Shown here in pieces: positions 1 to 11,151 of a stretch of 64,000 bases of DNA (position 1 is its first letter; each line of letters opens with the position of its first letter). The stretch comes from Athripsodes cinereus (Eukaryota; Arthropoda; Insecta; Trichoptera; Leptoceridae): NCBI GenBank assembly GCA_947579605.1, contig OX388306.1:5704001-5768000 (forward strand), given 5' to 3'. Both the position numbers and the translations under genes were made by a program. Below the pieces are notes generated by a model. It saw only the letters and a program-made list of their open reading frames with translations. It did not search any database and had not been told where the DNA came from.

Positions 1-540
1 TAACTTAACACATTATAATTGCACAAATATGTGAATGAGTAAATCTTGCTTACATCTTTCGTTGGCAAATTCATTAAGTATAGTTAAAAGCTTCTGAAAT
101 TACTTATGTAGGTATATCCAAATTACAAAAATTAAAACAATAGCAAGGTGATTTTACTAAACCTTTAAAAAACAATACTAGACATATTATATTCGAGATA
201 CCTATATGATATGATAGATAAAATACAATAATCCATTATAAGTTTATTACGCTTCCTTGGAGATTTACATAATAATAATAACTGATTTAAAACTACTGAA
301 CCCATTGACCTATGGTAGGTATAGACTACGTAGTAACGCAGTGCAACTTTTCTTAGAAAACATGTTACGAAATAAATAAAAATATTAATATTACACTGTG
401 AAGATATCTTTTCTCATGCAGATATGAAAAATTCAGTAAAATGCGATTATGTTTGCTTTTAAAAACCACCGGTCAAAGCAACGCTGTGAATAGGAGATCA
501 GTATCGTTCTGAGACATCTAGTACTTACATCTTCTTCCCC

Positions 541-760
541 TTATCCTAGTTGGGTCGGGGGGCCATTGCGCCTAGGTACCTCCTCCAGAGATCCATGTGT
601 ACCTACTGCTGTTTCCAGGACCTCTGGCCACTCCAAATCAAGTCTTTCAACACACATATTCGACTTCGACATCTGCCCTTGCCAGCTTCTTCTAGGGCGG
701 CCCACCGGACTTCTGACCTCTCCCATAGCGTCCAAAGATCTAAATGGAAGTCTGATCTAG
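541..760 (-). mobile_element. Non-LTR retrotransposon fragment, C-terminal tail of ORF2
   Basis: Minus-strand reading gives PVGRPRRSWQ, then LEWPEVLETA and a Gly/Pro-rich end with a few shifts. GRPR(R/K)xW is the usual basic motif near the end of RTE/CR1-type proteins. Only this scrap remains. Confidence 0.6.
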
Positions 761-1554
761 TGGTAGCCATCTAGTGTTATAGATTTTTTAGTGTTTTAGG
801 TTGACAATCAACGGTAGATTGTCAATAGCCTCGAGCACAATCATAAAGACAATTTTTGTTGTATGCTACCTTGCACACCTGAAAAAAAGCAATGTCCTTC
901 AAGCCTGCAACACAAAATTGATTATGTACCTTAATATATACCTATATGAACATAATAGAAACCGTGGTGAAGGGCAATGATTGTTGTTCACTATGTCTGT
1001 GTAGAATTCCATAGCGAAATGTCCTAACAAGACGAAAGACGTCTCTCTCGTCAAATAAACAAACAGTAGAATAAAACATTTGTTTTATTTATTTCGCTAA
1101 TGATTGTTGTAAAAAGGTGGACTTCTAATAAATGAAACATCGATATATCTTATATCAACAGTTACATACTTTTATAAAATGCATCTACAGCCAGGGAGAT
1201 ATTATGAACCTTTTTGAACCAACGCTTATATACGACTGATTGATATGAAATTATGTTGGTCGCAAGATTTGTTTGGTCGCATTACCAATTTATTATTTGA
1301 ATTTCTAGTTCATACACTCCATACAATAAAGGTTGATGACTGTAACTAAGGATTCAATACTATTTAGATATACACACGTATATTGCAGATATTAAATAAT
1401 TGTGAATAGATACCTACTGGAATACAATGGATGATAGGATTTTTATGAAATAAAATATGTAAACATAGTCATCAGAGGCGATTCATATCAAAGTTGATTC
1501 ATATCTTTTTGGGTAAGTTGGAAGAGATTTAAGATTAGAGACAATTTATTAACC

Positions 1555-1719
1555 ATGTTTTTCGAGTGTCATGTAAAAGGCAGAATTTTTACATCTTAAA
1601 TTTAGCGATGACGTTTACCACCCATCTTGAATGATTGGTCTGATTTTTATTATTGGCATGGAGAGGACATATCACATGTTTATTGCATGCCGCTGGTCTG
1701 CTGGCTATCTCGGCATTAA
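1555..1719 (+). mobile_element. SINE family S1, partial copy
   Basis: Shares TTCGAGTGTCATGTAAAAGGCAG, broken into short matches, and the CTTAAATTTAGCGATGA and CTGGTCTGCTGGCTAT parts with the full copy at 23055-23300. It is cut at 1719 by a MITE. Confidence 0.65.
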
Positions 1720-1853
1720 CAGCCTTAGTCAAAACACAGTCATTTTAGCGTTATGTAGTCACAATGATTTTAGCTACGAAATTGATACTTTCTCGCAAAG
1801 TCGTATATAGTCGAACGACTACATAATGCTTAAATGTGTTTTGACTACGGCTG
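1720..1853. mobile_element. Small MITE with about 38-bp inverted ends
   Basis: The left end CAGCCTTAGTCAAAACACA and the inverted right end CAGCCGTAGTCAAAACACA agree at 18 of 19 places, and similarity continues into the ATTATGTAGTC part. 134 bp, no coding capacity. Target duplication not clear. It interrupts an S1 SINE. Confidence 0.7.
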
Positions 1854-2399
1854 CTGCTGTCAAATTGTATCTAGGAGCTCTTGATTGGAAGTTTGAAACG
1901 CTTATAAATGCGTGGTTAGTTGGAAGAAATCACTAATATAGTGATAATCTCGCCACTGCATATCATCACATTTTTCAATATGTAAATTACTTGGTTGATT
2001 TTGTTGTGTATATGATTATGTGCAAATAGAACAAAATAAATAAAATAATATAATATTTCAGTACTATTAAGTTGTTAACTACATGTCCTGCTAATTCGTA
2101 AATATTGGAGGCTGCCGCCTCCAGTGAAGGTTCTATTACTTATTACATCTTTTTTTTTACCAAAGTCGTCCCTGTAATCTGTAACAATCGGGTGGATATA
2201 CCTACAGAATGCCATGGTATTGTATTATTATATTATATACCGTGTTATTTATTATTATAAATCGAGGCGAGGTTTGTGTTTTAATCCGTGTCTGATTCGC
2301 CAGACACCGTGAAGTAGTATAGGATTATTATACACATAATGCATATCTTGTGGGGTAGGTGGAGACGAAGAATGCCACTTGTAATACAAATAGCATAAT

Positions 2400-2635
2400 C
2401 ATCAACATTATCATCGCTTTCGACGCTCCTCTCGGGAGCACAGGGCAGAAACCATATGCCTCCTCTATTCAGAGCGACTCTGCGTCAATTGCGTCACCTC
2501 TTCCCACGAAATTCCCGGCCCGGCATTCTGATGTCGTTGTTATAGGAACGGTGTATTGTGAAAGAGAGACGTCTATGCCGTTGAAACTGCCTACCAAAAA
2601 AACATTAGGTACTGACACAGAGGATCAAAAATAAT
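2400..2635 (-). mobile_element. RTE-like LINE fragment (related to 50755-50960)
   Basis: The minus strand reads FTIHRSYNNDIR and, after shifts, SWEEVT and VSALCSREE, the same tail as the better copy at 50755-50960. Degenerate. Confidence 0.55.
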
Positions 2636-2934
2636 TTTGATAGTATTTTTTTTAATGCATTTGGCATTCTTGTCCTATAGATTGTATGGCAAATTTCTCA
2701 GCCACTTGTTCCAAAATAAATAATATTCCAAGAAGAGTAATGAAATAAAGAATAACCGAAAACTCCATCGCTGAAGTGACGAAATCAGTAAAATGTCTAT
2801 GTGTGATGATTTACAAATGACTTATTTGTATTACAAATTGGTAGGTAATGATAGGGGACTTTACTGGTCCACTTATGGCTTTATACAATTCTGTTAGTAT
2901 TATCTGTATATGACCGTTTGTATCCCTGTAAAAA

Positions 2935-2965
2935 TGTAATAAATAAATAAATAAATAAATAAATG
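2935..2965. repeat. AAAT microsatellite
   Basis: At least six AAAT units in a row, probably an A-rich retroelement tail. Confidence 0.7.
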
Positions 2966-3204
2966 ACAAAATAGAGCAACTCAAAAGCTTACAGAAAATA
3001 AGTGAAGGGAGAAATACCTCACTGCTGAAAAAACAATGTAAATTTTGAATGTCTCTCATAATTATGCGATGTTTTACAAATATACCTGTTTTTTTTTAGA
3101 AGATACATAAATTTAGAAAAGAAGGAGACATATTCTATTCCGGGTGCATTGTATTAGAAACTTTAAAAATAAAACTATAAGTTTATGGCGTACCCAGCAT
3201 GTTC

Positions 3205-3345
3205 CGGATAGTTGGAAAATATCGCAATCTATGGATAATCTCGCCCTTTGTGCATTGAAATGTACTATTAATAATTTTATAATACTTTGTAAATATTGAT
3301 GTTATAACCATATAATATAGAGTAAAGAATAAAATAAATAAATAA
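3205..3345 (+). mobile_element. CR1-like LINE 3' tail, type A
   Basis: TAGTTGGAAAATATCGC, a short hairpin, CTCGCCCTTTGTGCATTG and an AATAAAATAAATAAATAA end. Matches other type-A tails in this window. Confidence 0.6.
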
Positions 3346-3779
3346 AATAATTTTAGATTTAATAATCAATACACACCCCTATTCAGTAAATCTAAGCGAT
3401 ACAAATTACACAAGACGGTACAAGTTTTTCTTTTATCAAAATCGGTAAGATTCAATGATTGTGCGTCGATAATATGCATAAAGGGTTTTTCTTTATTTAT
3501 TTATAAAATAATTTCCTTTTTATTGTAAAACAATAATTACCTATTATTTCTTTCGAAGAGAGAAAAAAGCGTTTAAATCTATTGTTAAATATTTTTTTAC
3601 ATAAAAGAGCTGATCTTCATTGCTGTGGCTTCTTTAATTCTGTTTTTTACGTAGACTTTTTTATTGAATTTTATCCAATTGACCAACAAACTAGAGATGT
3701 TTGAATTAATAAGGTGGTCGGTAGCCTGATGCATTGGCGCATCCAGAATTTTCTCCATGAAGGGCAGGCGGTCTGCAAA

Positions 3780-4240
3780 TAGGAGTTTTTAATATTTCAT
3801 GGCTCTACGTCTGCGTTTTCTCATGCCTCTTTTTCAGATATATTCACTCTCTTCGTCATCTTTTTCTTTTCTTCATTCATCCTCCCCATATGTTCAAGCC
3901 ATCATAACTTATTATAATTATAGGTATACACGCATTCTATCTACAAGACTCTTCTCGTATCCGCTCATTCTCCTCTTCTTCACTCTATCACTCACAGATT
4001 TACCTTCAATTCTTCTCAGTGATCGCATCTCCACACTATTTATTCCACATTCGTCCTTTTTCAACCACGTTCAAATTTCGCTAGTTTACATAAGTGTGTC
4101 GGTATTAAAATAGTACTATGCACCAGCATTTTTGTCATGTTCGACATATTGTCATTTCTGACAATGGGTCGAAGTGCACCGTTCACTCTAGCACGGGTCA
4201 TATTTCTTTTTTCGGTTTCCCTATCGCATCTTACACCCCT
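3780..4240 (-). mobile_element. LINE fragment, same family as 29935-30735
   Basis: The minus strand reads RARVNGALRPIVRNDNMSNM near 4190 and MTKRVNISE near 3810, with several stops between. These match the protein of the better copy at 29952-30719. Confidence 0.65.
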
Positions 4241-4371
4241 CACAAACAAATTTTGTTTACTGAAGAATAAATTATAAAAATATACATATCTACTTATCAG
4301 ATAGATAGACAGATACTTATCTACATTAAACATACTAGGTATATTAAAAATGAATGAAATACATTAATAGG

Positions 4372-4810
4372 AATTAATTATAAATAAAACACTTATTTAA
4401 AGTATATCCACAGTGACTTTTTATTGGACGCGAGCCGGCTTTCAAGAGCTTCCGCTCTCATCATCAGGCTAGCGAAAAGTAAAGAAATTACAAGTTGGTA
4501 ACGAATACATATAGTATGTTATTGGATAGCAAAACAAAAGTGGTAATTAAGATAGTGGTAACAAACAATTGAAATAGAGTACCGTTGTGGACGGATTTTA
4601 AGAAAAACATCTCCAGCATTTGCCTTTTAACGATATTGGGGAAACCACAAAAACCCATATCAGAGATGAGTATTATTTTTTTAAGAGGTAGCCCTCCTCT
4701 GAAAGTTACTATACATAAAATATGAATCTGCTTGATATAATGTTATGTTTTTATAAAAATATAAATAAGTGCATACTATATGTAAATAAGTGTTTTATTT
4801 ATAATTAATT
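4372..4810 (-). mobile_element. 439-bp element with perfect 28-bp inverted ends, carrying a hammerhead-like motif
   Basis: 4372-4399 and 4783-4810 are exact reverse complements (AATTAATTATAAATAAAACA and 8 more bases). The minus strand contains GGGTTTTTGTGGTTTCCCC, GGCAAATGCTGGAGATG and then the hammerhead-like core at 4416-4480. No ORF of note. The ribozyme would fit the terminal repeat of a Penelope-like element; the rest is unassigned. Confidence 0.5.
4416..4480 (-). ncRNA. Type I hammerhead ribozyme-like motif
   Basis: Minus strand order: ACTTTT (stem I), CGCTA loop, GC, CTGATGA core (4467-4461), one extra T, GAGAGC-GGAA-GCTCTT (stem II with GNRA loop), GAAA (4443-4440), GCCGGCTC (stem III, self-complementary AGCCGGCT, with predicted cleavage after C), GC, then AAAAGT closing stem I. 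All core bases of the consensus are present; the extra base between A9 and stem II is unusual but known in a natural viroid hammerhead. Short palindromic stem III is typical of Penelope-like and retrozyme ribozymes. Confidence 0.5.
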
Positions 4811-5103
4811 TAACATGAATTTCCGCCAAGTACCGTCGGTTGAAAATATCAACTTTATTAATAGGAATGTTTTCATAATTATTATTGTTGCATACATGAT
4901 TATTATCATTGGTCTGATATTATTTCACACAGTCTATTTCCTGATAAACATTCTTTGAATTTCACTGAGGTTGTTACTTTGTAAATACTTTTTAGATGGA
5001 AAAGATTCGCAGAAATGATTAATTATTATTTGTTTCCTATACATGAGAAATAATGAAATATTTGAATGATAGCTAGAATAATAAAACATCTACACACATC
5101 TAA

Positions 5104-5582
5104 AGGGGTGTTCGCATTTATCACTTTGAGTGATCATTCAGGGTGAATCATCGATAGTGAAAAGTGTGAACGGATGTTTCATTATCAGTGGTCACTCGGG
5201 ATTATGGCTGAAAGCGATTACGACTCGACATTTATATTAATTTTGATCCTCCCTTCACTGAAACAATCACAAAGAACTTTTTTCTTTTATTTGCTACTAT
5301 ATCTACTCTATGAATTAGTATCGATTGTCAAAATCATTGCGGGTGCATTGCCATGATATAAGACAAAAACTGTTACTTATTAATTATTTTTTTATGAAAA
5401 TACGTCATATCACAGACAAAATGACCGTGAGTATAGGACATAGACACGGTAATGAAAGCATCGGATGAAAAGTGTGAACGTGTTCACTTTCGATAAACAG
5501 CATCGGTCCTTTCATTATTGATGATTAACCGGAATGAAACAATGTGAATGCCTCTCATGCATAGTTTTTCTATGAGTCTTAT
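5104..5582. repeat. Unassigned element, first copy of a 250-bp repeat in its right part
   Basis: The right part (5323-5578) is repeated almost exactly at 5812-6069. It contains GTGAAAAGTGTGAAC twice in direct or inverted form. The left part may include the first bases of a small DNA transposon (AGGGGTGTTCGCATTTATC), but no matching right end was confirmed. Confidence 0.5.
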
Positions 5583-5811
5583 GAGCCTTCTTAAAAGTGT
5601 TAAATGTGAACGTTAGGAGTATAAATAAGAACTTCAACAACTTGGAGATTCTTCTCGATGACTTTGATGTGGAATTTGACATGATAATACTAACAGAGTG
5701 CTGGTTAAACAATTTATATATACCCAAGAACATTCCCGGTTATAGCTCGTGGAATACCCAAAAACACTTTACTTACTCAAAATGATGGAGTCATCGTCTA
5801 CCTGAAAAATG
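5583..5811 (+). mobile_element. LINE endonuclease fragment between two direct repeats
   Basis: Reading frame with LNVNVRSINKNFNNLEILLD, MIILTECWLNN and IPGYSSWN, then after a one-base shift GVIVYLKND. This is the start of an APE-type endonuclease as in CR1/L2-type LINEs. Both sides are flanked by the 250-bp repeat. Confidence 0.7.
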
Positions 5812-6069
5812 ATTGTCAAAATCATTGCGGGTGCATTGCCATGATATAAGACAAAAACTATTACTTTTTAATTATTTTTTTATGAAAATACGTCAAATCA
5901 CAGACAAAATGACCGTGAGTAGGACATAGACACGGTAATGAAAGCATCGGATGAAAAGTGTGAACGTGTTCACTTTCGATAAACAGCATCGGTCCTTTCA
6001 TTATTGATGATTAACCGGAATGAAACAATGTGAATGCCTCTCATGCATAGTTTTTCTATGAGTCTTATA
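5812..6069. repeat. Second copy of the 250-bp repeat
   Basis: Starts ATTGTCAAAATCATTGCGGG like 5323 and ends at GAGTCTTAT like 5578, with only a few substitutions and a 2-bp gap. Confidence 0.85.
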
Positions 6070-6239
6070 ATATTATTTCTAGTTTCCCATGAAAGAATTT
6101 GCTTTTCATTGTTGATATCATTATGTAAAGTTATCAAAAGAATTTCCTTTGGTACCTACCTAAATATTTGTAGGCGGGTATATATTTCTTTTATAAAACA
6201 TTTTATGACCTTGGAGTCTCTGAAAATTCTTTTTAAGAT

Positions 6240-6375
6240 GCGCCGTTTTGTGAAAAAAAAACCACCGCAAGGGCCCATTCAAAAATCACAACACATCCTG
6301 AATCTAAACAATAGGGTCTTTAACTTTGCCTTGAACACTTCCACACTCTCCAGAGTTCGCAAAACATAGGAATTT
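6240..6375. repeat. Dispersed repeat shared with 62640-62715 (inverted)
   Basis: AACCACCGCAAGGGCCCATTC and CTTCCACACTCTCCAGAG recur in reverse at 62640-62715. Origin unknown; GC content suggests part of a LINE ORF. Confidence 0.5.
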
Positions 6376-6485
6376 TGTTTCACAGCAACGGATCAACCAA
6401 AGTAATAACATAACTATCTATTATTAATAAACAATACTCCACAATATATACATCTCTTACTATTCCTATACTGAAGTAATATTAT

Positions 6486-7046
6486 CAGGGGCGTAGCTAC
6501 CGCCGTATCAACTGTATCAATGATACGGGTCCCCCGAGTTATAGGTCCCCCGTAAAATGTTATCCACAAATTCTTAGGTCCTGAGAAAAAAATCATGATA
6601 AAAAAGTGCCCAACGTGTCTAAAGAAGTTTACACTTCAAAAATTACGAAAGGTAGAAAAAAGGTAGGTATAATATATTTTTTATCATTTATAGGGAAAAA
6701 ATATTCATTAATAACTAAAAACTTTTATGGGACAGGAACGGCTATCAGACTTGTCACTATTGTCTATAGAGGGAGAGAATTTAGAAAAACTGAATCGTCT
6801 TCAGCCATGATAGATTTATAAATAAGTTCGCCGAAAAAAAGTTAAGAAAAGTGTATACCTATTTGATTTGAATTGTTTGGCTAGCTTAATTCCTGAGAAC
6901 ATTTATAAGTAATACTTTGTAATTTCCATATAATTCTTTTAATTCGATACGAGCGTCTTTGTTTCTTTGTGAAAAATCTTTACCCCTCATTTGGGCCCCT
7001 TTAAAAAATTGATACAGGCCCCCGTCTAAGGCTCGCTACGCTACTG
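6486..7046. mobile_element. hAT-type MITE, 561 bp
   Basis: Left end CAGGGGCGTAGC and inverted right end CAGTAGCGTAGC. Flanked by AATATTAT and AACATTAT, an 8-bp target duplication with one change, as expected for hAT elements. No transposase ORF. Confidence 0.8.
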
Positions 7047-7309
7047 AACATTATGTATGTACCTATATATACAGCAAACACCATCATTATAAATTACACA
7101 CACACCATAGTCCATTGCCTACTATTATTAAATTAAAGTTGTCCATTTTCTAACAGTCTATCTGCTATCCTATAAGTACCTACACTTGCATTGCTTCCTT
7201 TTATAGAATAGCAATGTATACGAAAGTCTACACATGGTTTGAGATTCGAATGCTATTAAACTATGAATAAAAAAAAGCATAAGTAGGAATATTTACCGTT
7301 GTAAACAAT

Positions 7310-7585
7310 GACGAAAATAGCATGCAACTCCTTAAAACAATCAGCCAACAACGAGCAAACTGGATTGTCTACAACATCAGGGACTTTGCAGGCCTGCTCA
7401 TCACCATCGTGGAGGGCAAGACCGAAGGCAGAAATGGTAGAGGCCGACCAAGAGATATCTATATGGATTGAGTGAAGGAGGACATGAAATGTGGCACCTT
7501 CGTAGAATTAAAGAGATTAGCAGAAAATACGGAGGAATGGAGAAGAAAATCTAAACTCGTTGCAGACCAATCCAATTGATTTGTA
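7310..7585 (+). mobile_element. LINE fragment, related to 49741-50290
   Basis: Reads LLKTISQQRANWIVYNIRDF, GRNGRGRPRDIYMD, stop, then KRLAENTEEWRRKSKLVADQ. Closely similar to the minus-strand copy at 49741-50244. Confidence 0.75.
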
Positions 7586-7589
7586 ACTC

Positions 7590-9200
7590 ACATATAGGTA
7601 TATAACCTACTTATATAAAAAAGTTAGATTAATATTTAAAACTATTAATGATTAAAAAATTGACAGAATATTGCGAGTGGAGAAGACTTGTTTTGAAATA
7701 CGTAATAAATCCAGAATTCTTTTTAAAGGATGGGGAGGACAGCTGTTCGCTTCGATTGTATTTTTCCGTATATCTGCCGTTGATTTAAATCTCCAGGGTT
7801 TTCTATAACATTGGCAATAGTTGAAATTATGAATGTGATAGAAGTAAAAGTGGATTACAAGAATGGATCATTACTGTCTTATTATGTATATCAACGAAGA
7901 AATGTGTTTTAGGAACACAGAAATCTAACGCCTGTATTTATGCAACGGATTGAACATAAGTACTTTCAATTTGGTATAAATAACATCACGTAGATTTTCA
8001 GGACTTCTATTAAAGCATTCAAAAGGCCGTTTTGTGATAAAAAATCAGTGTAAAGGCACTATTTCTCGGCTATAACATCTCTTCTAAAAAGGGAAACCTA
8101 AATTCGGTTCTTAATACATTAACTGTTAATACTAATATGTAATAAGACCAACTATGTAACACGCAGGTCATCCTCTCAATTAGGGTACTAACAGATATCA
8201 GCATTCACAACTTTTATTTTAAAAGCTCCGACAAAAAATGCGAGATTTATGGCTACATACCTATCTAAAAAATATCTTAATGTTTTATCTCTAAAACTGT
8301 CATCTTCATAAATTTTAAAACCGCATCCTTAAAAAGGATTTACTCCAGATCCGCATCCGCTAAATAACATTCATTACAACCCTACTCTCAATGTCATAAA
8401 ATAATCAGGATAGGAGACATATCTCATCGCTGAATAGAAGTATTAAAACTAAAGCACATAAGTTTGAAGTCTATGAAGCAAGTAAACTTTCTATAGGTTT
8501 GTGAAATGATTGATGTGATATGCTAATGAAACATCAAATGATTTAAATATGCAACAATTTTATTTTTGTATCAAATATTATCACAAAATCAAAAATATAT
8601 TATTTATATGCTCTATGTATATATAAATATGTATATGCATAATATATATATTAACAAAATAATAATAATTATATGTTATTTCATATTTGATCATGCAATA
8701 AAATAGAGAAAATGAACCAGCATGGAGTATAAGTTACTACTAATTTTATTCCCCAAAAGATGCAAACAACTGGATTGTTTACCGCTTTTTACAGTATCAA
8801 GGAGTAAGGAATGATGTGAGACAATATTGTGTACTAAATTGGATTGAATTAATGAGCTTGTTAAGTTGATGTGTTTCTTCAAGGTACGTTGTTGAGGGTG
8901 AATACGGACAATTATTATAAACACAGAAATAAATTAATTACAGCTCCCTAATATCCAGAACAGAAAGTTGAAATTTTTTAGATTGCTACTTCGACAAGTT
9001 GATAAAAACAATCAGATAATCTTAATTGGAGAACTATGTTTATGCAATGTGACAACATTGTGATGGAAGAAATGAGAAAGGCATACCAACATTGTAAAAT
9101 GTATTTTTGGCATTTTACTGGATTTTTCACACCAGCGTGATTGAGGATATAAAGGCGTACTTTCACTTATTTTATTTTTACAATTAACCATTGTATGAGG
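7590..9200. other. No recognisable feature
   Basis: AT-rich, with only short chance ORFs. A few words near 8410-8450 recall the S1 SINE (CTCATCGCTGAAT). Confidence 0.5.
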
Positions 9201-9203
9201 TTA

Positions 9204-9490
9204 CATAATTATGTAAATTCAACACATGAAAAAACCATATAAGGCTTTAGAAAACACCATGTCACCTTATTTGGTAGTACCCTGGAAGAGACCTGAACCC
9301 GCAACCCATCCTTATCACGAGGTGTGCTTTGTCCAGTAAAGCTACCAGGAGACAGGCTTTGAAATTCTCTCTTATAAACTATAATGACGGCTTCACATAT
9401 AGGTATTGCAGTAATACATATTGGACAAAGCACATTAAGCGATGAGGATGGGTTGCGGGTTCATGTTCCATCCAGGGTACTACTAAATAA
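9204..9490. mobile_element. SINE family S3, inverted pair of partial copies
   Basis: 9294-9335 and 9422-9463 are inverted copies of one sequence with GGATGGGTTGCGGGTTCA, which includes a B-box-like GGGTTCA. The left copy also carries the ACCATATAAGGCTT and AAGGTGACATGGTG parts seen near 43240-43460. Confidence 0.55.
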
Positions 9491-9655
9491 AATTTGGGTT
9501 AGTTGGAAGAAATCGCGCCTCTGCGATAAACTCGCCCTCTGTATATTGATTGTATGATTGTCTTTGTTTTAAATGTATTTTGTGTGAATTTGCTTGTAAT
9601 CAATGTACAGTAAAGAAAAAATAAATAATAATAATAATAATAATAAAGACAATTT
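9490..9655 (+). mobile_element. LINE 3' tail, type A
   Basis: GGGTTAGTTGGAAGAAATCGC, GCGATAAACTCGCCCTCTG and TGTACAGTAAAGAA, ending in TAA repeats. Confidence 0.65.
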
Positions 9656-9659
9656 ATAT

Positions 9660-10995
9660 TTGGCGCCGTTTAATGATCCGTGACCATCTCAAGGGCGCCA
9701 TGACTTTTCTTGAAAAGCAGTGTTTTCAGCTTACTCCTGAACGTTGCAGTGGGCTGGTTCTTTCTTAAATCCGCTGGTAATCGGTTCCAGGCAGTTGGCC
9801 CCGCAACGCTAAAGCTCCTCTCTGCGAATTTGGAAGTGTTTGCCCTGTTGGGCTCCACAAGTTTGTTTACAGCGGTGGAAGCTGATCGCAGTGGTCGCCT
9901 CAGAGTTTCGTCGAGGGGACATAGCTCAGCGAGGCATAGAGGTGCTGTGCCGTTCAAGGCTTTGTGGACCGTGAGGCACAGCTTGAACTCTACTCTCTCT
10001 GGGACTCTAAGCCAGTGTAGCTCCTTAAGCAGTGGTGTGATGTGGCAGCGCTTGTTCTCTCTATAGATGGTCCTGGCAGCAGCATTAAAGGCCATTTGGA
10101 GACGATTCAGAAGGATCTGGGGCAGTCCTGTACATATGATGTTACAATAGTCTAGACGGGAGACGACGAAGGCGGCGACTAGACTCTTAACCGCGTCTAC
10201 AGATAAGTGTCTTGATACTAGGTACAGTTGGCGAATATGAAAGAAAGCTGTGCTCACTGTCTTTGACACTTGAGCCTCCATAGAGAGTGCTCCATCCAGT
10301 AGGACGCCGAGAACAGATATGGTGCGCGATGGTGTTATATCAGTGCCGGAGACAGAGATCGGTTTGGTGTCTAAGAGATGTTGCCGTCCAGGAGAGGCGA
10401 CCCACATAAATTCCGTCTTAGTTGGATTCAATTTAAGACGTCTCTGGGCCATTAAGTTCGAGAGTTTTGCCACACACTGGACAGTGGTAGCTACCAAGTT
10501 GTCTCTTTGATCCGGGCTACAGAAGCCTACGAGGACACGATCGTCAGCGTATGCATAGTTTCGCAGGCCACACTCTTCCAGCAGGCGATCAATGCATCCT
10601 ATGTATAATATGAAAAGTACTGGACCCAGAACCGATCCTTGTGGAACTCCTTGAGTTACGATATCTTCATCAGTTGAGCCAGATTCGACTCTTACAGACC
10701 ACCTTCTATTGGTCAGGTAGGAGCGTAGCCATTCTAAGACGGTGCCGTTAAGATTGTATTCGATCTCCAGACATTGAAGGAGCATTTCATGTTCTATGGT
10801 GTCGAAGGCGGCGCTCATGTCAAGGACCGTTACCAGACCGATGTTTCCTGATGCAACGCCCGCAATCAAGTCAGATGTCAGTCTTGTGAGGGCGGATTCG
10901 GTGGAGTGGTGTTTTCTGTATGCGAATTGGTGCTTTTGATACAAATCGTTACTCTCAAGGTAGGCTGTAAGCTGGGACGCTATGACTCGCTAATA
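9660..10995 (-). mobile_element. 5'-truncated CR1/L2-type LINE with intact RT C-terminal 424 codons
   Basis: The frame runs from about 10992 to the stop at 9670. It has HQFAYRKHHSTESALTRL, DMSAAFDTIEHEMLL, QGVPQGSVLGPVLF, YAYADD and LNPTKTEFMWV, the RT palm blocks, and the thumb/tail motif AWNRLPADLR. The endonuclease and the first RT blocks are missing. The catalytic YADD is intact. The 3' end has TTA repeats (9637-9652). It is not autonomous because of the missing 5' half. Confidence 0.9.
9670..10944 (-). CDS. Reverse transcriptase fragment of the LINE, 424 codons
   Basis: Continuous reading from an internal Met to the natural stop. It carries the RT palm with YADD and the C-terminal region. 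The first residues of the remaining domain lie upstream to about 10992. The frame has survived without stops, so the insertion is fairly young. Confidence 0.85.
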   Translation of the reverse strand: MYQKHQFAYRKHHSTESALTRLTSDLIAGVASGNIGLVTVLDMSAAFDTIEHEMLLQCLEIEYNLNGTVLEWLRSYLTNRRWSVRVESGSTDEDIVTQGVPQGSVLGPVLFILYIGCIDRLLEECGLRNYAYADDRVLVGFCSPDQRDNLVATTVQCVAKLSNLMAQRRLKLNPTKTEFMWVASPGRQHLLDTKPISVSGTDITPSRTISVLGVLLDGALSMEAQVSKTVSTAFFHIRQLYLVSRHLSVDAVKSLVAAFVVSRLDYCNIICTGLPQILLNRLQMAFNAAARTIYRENKRCHITPLLKELHWLRVPERVEFKLCLTVHKALNGTAPLCLAELCPLDETLRRPLRSASTAVNKLVEPNRANTSKFAERSFSVAGPTAWNRLPADLRKNQPTATFRSKLKTLLFKKSHGALEMVTDH

Positions 10996-11060
10996 AGGTG
11001 ACACTGTCTTTTTTAAGCTTTATATGATAGTTTCATGGGTTAAATTTACATTGAGAGTGT
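10985..11060 (+). mobile_element. SINE family S3, 3' end fragment
   Basis: AATAAGGTGACACTGTCTTTT and GGTTAAATTTACAT match the 3' end of the S3 copies at 43330-43490. Confidence 0.55.
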
Positions 11061-11151
11061 ACAATATTTTAACATTAACTTAAATTATCCGTATTCCGTG
11101 TATCGCAGATAAAAATATATGATGTTCAGTAATACATAATATTTAAAGTTG

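Noticed and set aside
5104..5615. DNA transposon with inverted ends GTTCGCATTTATCACTTT and GTTCACATTTAACACTTT
   Set aside because: The right end falls inside the LINE endonuclease reading frame (VNVRSI), and the second repeat copy lacks it, so the similarity is probably accidental.
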